Assembly: GCF_025351285.1 (NCBI RefSeq) | Contig: NZ_JANXWG010000012.1 | Span: forward strand, 1 to 36,624 | Reading direction: 5' to 3' | Origin: Novosphingobium sp. | GTDB taxonomy: Bacteria; Pseudomonadota; Alphaproteobacteria; Sphingomonadales; Sphingomonadaceae | Length of the DNA: 36,624 nt | Part shown: piece by piece, positions 27,873 through 35,234 of the stretch | How positions within the stretch are numbered: position 1 is the first letter of the stretch | Layout of the letters: each line of letters starts with the position of its first letter | Notes under the pieces: model-generated | What the model saw: only the letters and a program-made list of their open reading frames with translations | Databases searched by the model: none | What the model was told of the DNA's origin: nothing | Made by a program: the position numbers and the translations under genes

Positions 27873-28045
27873 CCTGTCTGCTCCTGAACACTGGCGCGCG
27901 GCGGCGGCAAACCCAAGGTTCCATGGTCGGTACGATTGAGCAAGCGATCTTGCCTAGCGCGGCTTGCTGCTAGGTCCATGGCCGCCGTTCTGCTAAGCCC
28001 GCCGTCACGCAACCGGTGGGCAAAGGCGCTTTGGGCAGGAGCGAG

Positions 28046-28573
28046 TTGGAAGATCGGCCCGATGCAGAGCTTGTCGCCGCGGCGCAGGCCGGAGATCGCG
28101 CGGCGTTCGAGGCTTTGTTGCGCCGGCATTACGATCGCATTCACGGGCTCGCCTGGCATCTGACCGGCAGCCGCGCCGATGCCGATGACGTGGCTCAGGA
28201 GGTATGCTGCACGCTGGTCAACCGGCTCGGCAGCTATCGCGGCGAGGCGAAGTTCACCACCTGGCTGTGCGGCGTGGTCACCAATGCCAGCCGCGATTGC
28301 CTTCGCCGCAAGCGCCGTTTCGGCGGATTGGTCGAGCGGCTGGCGGTGATCGCGGGGCTGGCGCGGCAGCCCGACGGGCGCGACCTGCACGATTCAATGT
28401 GGCTCAAAAGCGCGATTGCGCGGATGAAACCGGCCATGCGCGAAACCGCCGCCTTGGTGGCGGGCCAACAACTCACCCACGCCGAAGCGGCGGCAATCCT
28501 CGGGATCAGCGAGGCAACGGTATCGTGGCGGATGCACGAGATCCGCAAGGTTCTAGGCGGGCCGGCGCGATGA
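28046..28573 (+). CDS. ECF-family RNA polymerase sigma factor
   Basis: A sigma-70 family extracytoplasmic-function factor of about 175 residues. Region 2 spans [46 protein letters not shown], with [22 protein letters not shown] next, and region 4 holds the helix-turn-helix [29 protein letters not shown] 28046 was chosen because AGGAG lies just upstream (28037-28041, four bases away). GTG 28016 is in frame but has no ribosome site and adds ten residues. The genes downstream (a vWA lipoprotein and a membrane TPR protein) are probably co-transcribed and may belong to its regulon; no zinc-finger anti-sigma gene was seen. Confidence 0.9.
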   Translation: MEDRPDAELVAAAQAGDRAAFEALLRRHYDRIHGLAWHLTGSRADADDVAQEVCCTLVNRLGSYRGEAKFTTWLCGVVTNASRDCLRRKRRFGGLVERLAVIAGLARQPDGRDLHDSMWLKSAIARMKPAMRETAALVAGQQLTHAEAAAILGISEATVSWRMHEIRKVLGGPAR

Positions 28574-28671
28574 ACGGCCGGCGCGCACATTTTCTTTCCA
28601 AGGATTTCCGCGCGGGCGGCGTCTCAGGGTCATGCGGACAATTGTGTGCCGCTGCCTTGAGGGAGATCACC

Positions 28672-30474
28672 ATGCCCCGTTTCCAGTTCCTCCACGTGAC
28701 CAGCCTGGCCGCGCTGCTGCTGGCATCCTGCACGCAAAGCGCCAACCGCCTTGCCACCGCCGACGGTGAGAGCGCGGCCGATGTCGTCGTCACCGGCCAG
28801 CGCGTCGACATGCGCGAAGAGGTGGCCGACGCTGCGACGCGCGCTGCCGGTATTGTCGAACCCACCGAACCCGGCGCTCCGCCGCCACCGCCGCCACCGC
28901 CTCCGCCTCCGATGGTGTCGATGCAGGCGCCGGCCCCGGTTGGTGCGATGAAATCGATGAATCGCGGGTTTTCGCTTGCGCGGACCGAGGCCATGCGCGC
29001 CCCCGAACCGCTGCCGCCGCACTATTATCATGACGAAGGCCGCGACAAGTTCGATGCTCCGGCCGAAAACGCCTTCAAACTGGTCCGCGAGGAGCCGGTT
29101 TCGACGTTCTCGCTCGATGTGGACACCGCCAGCTACGCGTTCGTGCGTGCCTCGCTCAATCGCAACGTCATGCCCCAACCGGCCTCTGTGCGGACCGAAG
29201 AGATGGTCAATTACTTCCGCTATGACTATGCGCGGCCGGCATCGAAGGACGTGCCGTTCAGCAATGCCGTTTCGGTCTTCCCCAGCCCTTTCACGCCCGG
29301 CCGCAAGATCGTGCGGATCGGCGTGCGCGGTTATGACTTGCGCGCCGCCACACGTCCGCGTGCGAACCTGGTGTTCCTGATCGACACCTCGGGTTCGATG
29401 TACGAACCCAACAAGCTGCCGCTGGTCAAGCAGGCGCTGTCGATGCTGCTCGACACGCTTGACGAGCGGGATCGCGTGGCGATCGTGACTTATGCGGGCA
29501 ATGCCGGGGTGGCGCTGGCGCCCACGCCTGCCAGCGACAAGGCGCGGATTCGCGCGGTGCTGAACCACCTGGAGGCTGGCGGCAGCACGGCCGGGGCCGA
29601 GGGCATCCGCCAGGCCTATGCGCTGGCCGAACAGAACTTCGATGCGCACGGCGTCAACCGCGTGATGCTGGCGACCGATGGCGATTTCAACGTCGGCATC
29701 ACGAACACGGCTGAATTGAAGGGTTATGTCGAGCGTGAGCGCGGCAAGGGCGTGTTCCTGTCGGTGCTCGGCTTCGGCATGGGCAATTACAACGATGCGA
29801 TGATGCAGACGCTGGCGCAGAACGGCAACGGCGCGGCGGCCTACATCGATACCCTGGGAGAGGCGCGCAAGGTGCTGGTGGACGAAGCCAGCGGCACGCT
29901 GTTCCCGATTGCCAAGGACGTGAAGATCCAGGTCGAATTCAATCCCGCGATGGTCGCCGAATATCGCTTGATCGGCTACGAGACGCGGATGTTGAACCGT
30001 GACGACTTCGACAACGACAAGGTGGACGCGGGTGACGTGGGGGCCGGGCAGACCGTGACCGCGTTGTACGAGATCGTGCCGGTGGGCGGTCCGCGGGCGA
30101 TTCCGGCGCTGCGCTATCAGCGGCCCGCCGCGCATGCGGTGCCGGGCGGGAGCGAGTATGGCTACGTCAAGATCCGCTACAAGCTGCCTAAGTCCGACGT
30201 CAGCCGGCTGATCGCAACGCCGATCGACCACCGCGCTGAAGCAGCAAGCTTTGAAGCGGCGCCGCAGGATGCGCGGTTCGCCACGGCGGTTGCGGCGTTT
30301 GCCGAATTGCTCAAGGGCGGCAAGTATAGCGGCCGGGTCATGTATGACGACGTGCTGCGCGTGGCCAACGGCGCGCGCGGCGAGGATGCCTACGGCCACC
30401 GCGCCGAATTCATGCAGATGGTCCGCGCAGCGAAGTCGGCGCAGGCGCTGCCCGAACTGGCGACGCGGCGGTGA
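28672..30474 (+). CDS. Von Willebrand factor A lipoprotein (YfbK type)
   Basis: A 600-residue lipoprotein. The signal ends in the lipobox LASC (Cys20). It contains ADVVVTGQRV (36-45), which looks like the start of a TonB-receptor plug, an 11-proline run (70-80), and RGFSLAR (98-104). The N-terminal YfbK-type domain starts near FKLVREEPVSTFSLDVDTASYAF. The vWA domain carries a MIDAS motif FLIDTSGSM (Asp238, Ser240, Ser242) with ATDGDFNVG further on. The C-terminal DUF3520-like part includes ALYEIVPVGG and YVKIRYKLP. vWA domains bind partners through a metal ion; the partner is unknown. ATG 28672 follows GGGAGATCACC, about 100 bases after the sigma gene. Confidence 0.92.
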   Translation: MPRFQFLHVTSLAALLLASCTQSANRLATADGESAADVVVTGQRVDMREEVADAATRAAGIVEPTEPGAPPPPPPPPPPPMVSMQAPAPVGAMKSMNRGFSLARTEAMRAPEPLPPHYYHDEGRDKFDAPAENAFKLVREEPVSTFSLDVDTASYAFVRASLNRNVMPQPASVRTEEMVNYFRYDYARPASKDVPFSNAVSVFPSPFTPGRKIVRIGVRGYDLRAATRPRANLVFLIDTSGSMYEPNKLPLVKQALSMLLDTLDERDRVAIVTYAGNAGVALAPTPASDKARIRAVLNHLEAGGSTAGAEGIRQAYALAEQNFDAHGVNRVMLATDGDFNVGITNTAELKGYVERERGKGVFLSVLGFGMGNYNDAMMQTLAQNGNGAAAYIDTLGEARKVLVDEASGTLFPIAKDVKIQVEFNPAMVAEYRLIGYETRMLNRDDFDNDKVDAGDVGAGQTVTALYEIVPVGGPRAIPALRYQRPAAHAVPGGSEYGYVKIRYKLPKSDVSRLIATPIDHRAEAASFEAAPQDARFATAVAAFAELLKGGKYSGRVMYDDVLRVANGARGEDAYGHRAEFMQMVRAAKSAQALPELATRR

Positions 30475-30565
30475 TGGCGCGGGGATCGGCCCGAATGCGC
30501 CTACAGCGCGCGGCGCCGGTCCCCGTGGCTTTCCGCGCGCGCGCCTGTTCGCGGATACCGGTGCG

Positions 30566-31567
30566 ATGACCGGCGAGGAGGATGACCTGGCGAGCTCGCT
30601 GCCGCCACAGCCGCCACCCGCGCCGGCGAAGCGCGAAGCTGCGATTGCCGAAGCTATGCGGCGCTTCGATGGTGGCGGTGCGCAAGCCGCCGTGCCGCCA
30701 CGGCGCTCGCTGCGATCACGGCCGCAATTGGCCGGGCTGGCCGTTGCATCGCTGGTCTTGGTCGTGGGTGTGCCCGTTGCCTGGCTCGCGCTCGATCGCG
30801 ATCAGTTCCATGCAGCGTCCAGGCTCGATCGCAGTCGGATCGACCTGCCGTCTTCGCCTGCTGCGGCAGATCGGGTAGCGCCGCCGCCCATCGCGCCGGA
30901 ACCTGTGCAGGCGCAGATTCCGGTCAAGACTGTAGAGTCGCCGTCACCTCGTGCCGCTTTGCCTTTGCCCGGTGCCGTCTTGCCGCGCGACGCCAAGGCG
31001 CCCCCACCGTCGCCTGCCCCGCCTCCACCTCCTCCTCCACCTCCTCCACCGGCCATCGTTGCAGCCGCTCCTGCCGCGCCGGTAGTCGCCGGTGCGGCCG
31101 CCATGCGCGAAGAGCGGCGTGGATTTTCGATCAGCCGGCCAGCGGCAATACCGCCTGCGGCTGCAGCCAAATCGTCGGCCGCATCAGCCAACCAAGCCAC
31201 CGTCAGCGATGCCGGCGCAGCGCGCGGCCGGGCTGCGGCGGAGGAGAGCGCCGACGTAGTCGTGACCGGAACGCGTGTGCAGCGCGGTGATGCGCTGGCC
31301 GCCGCAGCTTCGCGCGATCGCGCAAGCGTTCGGCTACCCAAACCCGCGCAGTCGTTTCTCGACCAGGGGTTGGCCAAGGCGAGGGCGGGGGACAATACGG
31401 GCGCGCTTGCCGATCTGGACGAGGCCGTGCGGCTCGCGCCGCGATCGGCGCAAGTGCATTACGAACGCGGCCGACTTCTGCGCGCCTTGGGCGAGGAGCG
31501 GCGCGCCAGGGCAGAATTCGCGCGCGCGGCCGAACTCGATCCTGCCTTCGGTGAAGCCGAGGATTGA
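30566..31567 (+). CDS. Single-span membrane protein with TPR tail, candidate anti-sigma factor
   Basis: A 333-residue protein. The cytoplasmic N-terminus (MTGEEDDLASSLPPQ..AKREAAIAEAMRRFDGG, about 1-50) precedes one membrane span (54-75, LAGLAVASLVLVVGVPVAWLAL). After it comes a long Pro/Ala linker with a 12-proline run (151-162), RGFSISR (185-191) and SADVVVTGTRV (228-238). A TPR pair follows (262-330, AQSFLDQGLAKARAGDNTGALADLDEAV). An N-terminal domain inside and a receptor part outside is the layout of an anti-sigma factor, and the gene follows the ECF sigma and vWA genes, so this role is proposed but not shown. Both short motifs are shared with the vWA protein. Confidence 0.82.
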   Translation: MTGEEDDLASSLPPQPPPAPAKREAAIAEAMRRFDGGGAQAAVPPRRSLRSRPQLAGLAVASLVLVVGVPVAWLALDRDQFHAASRLDRSRIDLPSSPAAADRVAPPPIAPEPVQAQIPVKTVESPSPRAALPLPGAVLPRDAKAPPPSPAPPPPPPPPPPPAIVAAAPAAPVVAGAAAMREERRGFSISRPAAIPPAAAAKSSAASANQATVSDAGAARGRAAAEESADVVVTGTRVQRGDALAAAASRDRASVRLPKPAQSFLDQGLAKARAGDNTGALADLDEAVRLAPRSAQVHYERGRLLRALGEERRARAEFARAAELDPAFGEAED

Positions 31568-31573
31568 CGGCGA

Positions 31574-32974
31574 TCAGCGGCCCTGCCAGCTTCCACCCAG
31601 CGCCTTGACCAGCGTTGCGTATGCCTCGAACGCGCCCTCATGGGCTTGCACGGCCGCGCGATCGGCCGCGCTGTAGGCCGCTTGCGCCTGTAGCAGCGCG
31701 AGCAGATCATCCTCGCCCGCCTGGTAACGTTGGCGCGCGAGATGGAGCGACACACGGGCGGCGTTGCGCGCGGCATCGCGTTCGGAGGCAGTTGCGTTGG
31801 CAGCGGCGTAGCGGTTGATCGCGGTTTCGCTGTCGGCCAACGCACCCAGAACCGCCTTGGTAAAGCGCGCGGTGGCCTGGTCGGCGCGGGCATTGGCAAC
31901 GCCGATCTGCGCGCGGACTTTGCCGGCGTCGAAGATCGCCCAGCTCAGCCGGGGGCCGAGAACGAAACCGAAGCTGTTGCCCGATGCGAGATCGCCCAGA
32001 CTGCGCGCTTGCTGGCTGAAACTTCCCGATAAGCTGAGCCGGGGATAGAGGTCGGCCGTCTCCACGCCGATCTGCGCGGTGGCAGCGGCAAGATCGGCCT
32101 CGGCAGCGCGAACGTCGGGGCGGCGGCGGAGCATGTCGGCGCGGATGCCCACCGCGACGTTGGCGGGAAGGGCGGGCAAGGGGGCGGGGGTGTCGATCAG
32201 GCCGGTAACCGCTTCGGGCGCGCGGCCCGTGAGCAGCGCCAGCCTGAAGGCGGCAGCGCGAATGTCGGCTTCGAGCCCGGGAATCGCAGCGGCGGCGGTG
32301 CGGGCCTGCTCTTCGGCCCGTGCGTCGTCGAAGCGCGCGGCTTCGCCCGAGGTGTAGCGCAAATGCGCGATCCGCGCGGTGTCGGCGGCGGTCTGCGCAT
32401 CGGCGCGGACGTTGCCGAGCACAGCCTGGCTCCCTCGCAACTGGGCATAGCTGCACACCACTTCGGCGACCACTTGCAACTGCACGTCGACGGCGCGCGC
32501 GCTTGTGGCATCGATCAGGTGATCGCCGGCCTCGATCGCGCGGCGCTGGCCGCCCCACAGATCGATCTCCCACGAGGCATCGAAGCCTGCATCGAATAGC
32601 GAAAAATCGCGCTGGTAGAACGGGATGTTCTTGGCGGGAAACTGGCCGTTGAGGCTGGTTTCGACTTGCTGCGCCGATCCGCTGATCGAGGCTTTTGGAA
32701 GGGTGCGCGCCTTGGCGACGCCGCGCTCGGCGCGGGCCTCGCGCAGCCGGCCTTCGGCCTCTGCAATGTCGAGGTTGGCGGACAGGGCCTTGTCGATCAA
32801 GTCGCTCAGCACCGCATCGCCGAGCTTGCTCCATGGTGCCAGATCGGCTTCGGCGGTGTTGGCCGGACTTACCCAAGCGGCGTGTTCGCCGGGTGTGGCG
32901 GGGCGTTGGAAATTCGGCCCGACCGTGCAAGCGGTGGCGAGCAAGGGCAGGGCGAGCAGAATCGTGCGGCGCAT
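31574..32974 (-). CDS. NodT/RND-type outer-membrane efflux channel lipoprotein
   Basis: Outer-membrane factor of a tripartite exporter, 466 residues. The signal ends in a lipobox (MRRTILLALPLLATAC), then TVGPNFQRPATP, typical of the NodT family. The two repeated helical-barrel halves appear as DLIDKALSANLDIAEAEGRLREARAERGVAKA with DFSLFDAGFDASWEIDLWGG, and RAAEADLAAATAQIGVETADLYPRLSLSGSFS with GPRLSWAIFDAGKVRAQI. The late GLIDTPAPLPALP links the halves. The gene starts five bases after the stop of the permease gene upstream of it on this strand, so it is the last gene of the exporter operon. Confidence 0.93.
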   Translation of the reverse strand: MRRTILLALPLLATACTVGPNFQRPATPGEHAAWVSPANTAEADLAPWSKLGDAVLSDLIDKALSANLDIAEAEGRLREARAERGVAKARTLPKASISGSAQQVETSLNGQFPAKNIPFYQRDFSLFDAGFDASWEIDLWGGQRRAIEAGDHLIDATSARAVDVQLQVVAEVVCSYAQLRGSQAVLGNVRADAQTAADTARIAHLRYTSGEAARFDDARAEEQARTAAAAIPGLEADIRAAAFRLALLTGRAPEAVTGLIDTPAPLPALPANVAVGIRADMLRRRPDVRAAEADLAAATAQIGVETADLYPRLSLSGSFSQQARSLGDLASGNSFGFVLGPRLSWAIFDAGKVRAQIGVANARADQATARFTKAVLGALADSETAINRYAAANATASERDAARNAARVSLHLARQRYQAGEDDLLALLQAQAAYSAADRAAVQAHEGAFEAYATLVKALGGSWQGR

Positions 32975-32979
32975 CGGGG

Positions 32980-34101
32980 CTACTCCAGGCGCGAACGGAA
33001 GAGGTATGAGGCGGCGCCGATTGTCACTGCCGCGATCACCGCCATCGGCCACGTGTTGGCGAAAACGTCGGCGGCGGGCATGCCCTTGAGGAACAGACCC
33101 TCGGTTACGATCAGGAAGTGTTTGGCGGGGTTGGCTTCGGCCAGGATCTGCAGGAACGGCGGGATATTGTCGATCGGCGCGGCATAACCCGAAAGCAGGA
33201 ACACCGGCACGGTCAGCGCGAACATGCCCAGGAACGCCTGCTGCTGCGTGTTCGCCACCACCGAAACCAGCATGCCGATCCCCGCCATCGCCAGCAGGAA
33301 CACCACCAGCGAAGGATAGAACAGCCACAGCGATCCGCGGAACGGCACGCCGAAAATCAGCGGGTTGGCAACGATGTAGAGCGTGGCGTTGGCAACGCCG
33401 ATCAGCACCGGCGGCACCAGCTTGCCCGCCAGGATTTCCCACACGCGAAACGGGCTGACCATCAACTGGTCGTATGTGCCCAGTTCCTTTTCGCGCGCCA
33501 CCGATTGCGAAACGACCGCGGTGGCCGAAACCAGCGAGATGATCACCACCAGCGAGGGAATGGTGAACCACAAGTAGTCGAGGTTGGGGTTGAACCAGTG
33601 TGTTGCGCTTGATGATCCGGGCGGCGGCTGTGACCGTGCGAGGTGGATATCGGCGGCAACCCCGCCGACGATGCGATCGACATAGCCGCCAACGATCTGC
33701 GCTGCGTTCGATCGGCGCCCGTCGAACACCGCCCCCACCACGCCGCCGCGCCCTGAACTGACATCGGCGGAAAAGTGGGCATCGAAGCGCAGCGCGGCGA
33801 TCACTTGCTGGGTGTTGATCGCCCTGGCCAGCGCTTCGTCCGAATCGAGCCGGATCAGCCGCTTGACGTTGGGGCTGCCCGCCACGCGCTGGATGATCTC
33901 GTGGCTCCACTGCCCGCCATCGCGATCGAGCACGCCCAGCGTCACGTTGCGGACTTCCAGCGTCGAGGCATAGCCGAACACCAGCAACTGGATCAGCGGC
34001 GGTACGATCAGGGAAATCCGCGCGCGCGGATCGCGCAGCACCGCCCACAATTCCTTGACGATGATCGCGGCAAGCCGTGGCCCGAGCAGGTTGGCGATCA
34101 T
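32980..34101 (-). CDS. ABC-2 type transporter permease (YbhR/YhhJ type), second copy
   Basis: A 373-residue inner-membrane permease. One span near the N-terminus (IVPPLIQLLVFGYAS) is followed by a long periplasmic domain (about 45-185), then five spans near the C-terminus, with VAREKELGTYDQLMVSPFRVWEILAGKLVPPVL as the cytoplasmic coupling helix and FALTVPVFLLSGYAAPIDNIP near the end. This is the ABC2_membrane_3 layout. It would form a heterodimer with the adjacent permease. ATG 34101 overlaps the stop of that gene (ATGA). Confidence 0.93.
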   Translation of the reverse strand: MIANLLGPRLAAIIVKELWAVLRDPRARISLIVPPLIQLLVFGYASTLEVRNVTLGVLDRDGGQWSHEIIQRVAGSPNVKRLIRLDSDEALARAINTQQVIAALRFDAHFSADVSSGRGGVVGAVFDGRRSNAAQIVGGYVDRIVGGVAADIHLARSQPPPGSSSATHWFNPNLDYLWFTIPSLVVIISLVSATAVVSQSVAREKELGTYDQLMVSPFRVWEILAGKLVPPVLIGVANATLYIVANPLIFGVPFRGSLWLFYPSLVVFLLAMAGIGMLVSVVANTQQQAFLGMFALTVPVFLLSGYAAPIDNIPPFLQILAEANPAKHFLIVTEGLFLKGMPAADVFANTWPMAVIAAVTIGAASYLFRSRLE

Positions 34102-35234
34102 GCGATCCGCCGCCGCGTGGCGCGCACCGCGAGCACGAAGAACAGCAGGCCGAACCCGATTAGCGCCGCCATGTTGGGCAGGAACAGGCTCCAGTCGTCG
34201 CCGGCGATGAACACCGTCTGCAGTTGCGGGATCAGGTAGCGCGAGGGCACGAGGTAGGTGATCGCCTGGATCGGCTTGGGCATCGAGCTGATTTCGAACA
34301 GGAATCCGGACAGAAGCATCGTCGGCAGGAAAGCTGACAACAGCGCGACCTGGCTGGCGACGAACTGGTTCTTGAAGGCCGCCGATATGAGCAGGCCCTG
34401 GCCGAGCGCCGGAAAAAGGAAGGCGCTGGCGATCACGAACAGCGCAAACGGCGATCCCCGGAACGGCACGCCGAATACGGTCACCGCGAGAACCGCGCAC
34501 ATCGTCATCGAAAGCAGCGCCAGCGCAAAGTAGGGCACCACTTTGGTGGCGATGAATTCGATCATGCCGACGGGCGTCGCCATGATCGCCTCCAGCGTAC
34601 CGCGTTCCCATTCGCGCGCGATCACCAGCGAAGTGAGCAGCGTGCCGACCATCGTCATCACCACCGCGATCGATCCGGGTACGAGGAAATAGCGGCTTTT
34701 CAGCTCGGGGTTGAACCAGAAACGCGGCGCGGTCTGGATCGGGGGTGCGCGGGTGGTGCGGCGATCGCTGGCGCGCGCAGCGGCCCAAGTGGCGCGCACG
34801 CCTTCGGCATAGGCGCCGATGAAGCTGGCGGTGTTGGGCAGCGATCCGTCGGTCAAGACCTGGATATCGCAGCCTCCGGTATTGGCACCTTTCGCCACCT
34901 GCCGGCCGAACCCGTCGGGGATCACGACAATGCCGCGAATTTGGCCACCTACCATCTGCGGCGCGAGTTCGCTGACCGACCCGGTCGCCCGGACCTCGAA
35001 CCATTGCGAGGTTTGGAAGCTGCCCGCCAGGCTGTGTGCGGCCTCGCTGTTGTCCTGCAACGACAAGCCGATACGGCTGCGCGCGGTGTCGAGGTTCACG
35101 CCATAACCGAACAGGAACAGCAGCAGCATCGGCAGCACGAAGGCGATCAGGAAAGTCGACGGATCGCGCGCGATCTGCAGGCTTTCCTTGACCAGCATCG
35201 CGCCGAAGCGGCGGGGGTTGAAGGCGGCGCTCAT
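34098..35234 (-). CDS. ABC-2 type transporter permease (YbhS type), first copy
   Basis: A 378-residue permease with the same layout as its neighbour: an N-terminal span (TFLIAFVLPMLLLFLFGYGVN), a periplasmic domain containing GIVVIPDGFGRQVAKG, then membrane spans with VIAREWERGTLEAIMATPVGMIEF as the coupling helix, and FLPTMLLSGFLFEISSMPKPIQAITYLVPSRY. It pairs with the second permease. Start and stop overlap the flanking genes by 4 nt each, so the block is one translational unit. Confidence 0.94.
   Translation of the reverse strand: MSAAFNPRRFGAMLVKESLQIARDPSTFLIAFVLPMLLLFLFGYGVNLDTARSRIGLSLQDNSEAAHSLAGSFQTSQWFEVRATGSVSELAPQMVGGQIRGIVVIPDGFGRQVAKGANTGGCDIQVLTDGSLPNTASFIGAYAEGVRATWAAARASDRRTTRAPPIQTAPRFWFNPELKSRYFLVPGSIAVVMTMVGTLLTSLVIAREWERGTLEAIMATPVGMIEFIATKVVPYFALALLSMTMCAVLAVTVFGVPFRGSPFALFVIASAFLFPALGQGLLISAAFKNQFVASQVALLSAFLPTMLLSGFLFEISSMPKPIQAITYLVPSRYLIPQLQTVFIAGDDWSLFLPNMAALIGFGLLFFVLAVRATRRRIA

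Noticed and set aside
28630..30399. Long minus-strand open frame opposite the vWA lipoprotein gene
   Set aside because: Antisense to a protein with clear lipobox and MIDAS motifs; low-complexity His/Arg translation.
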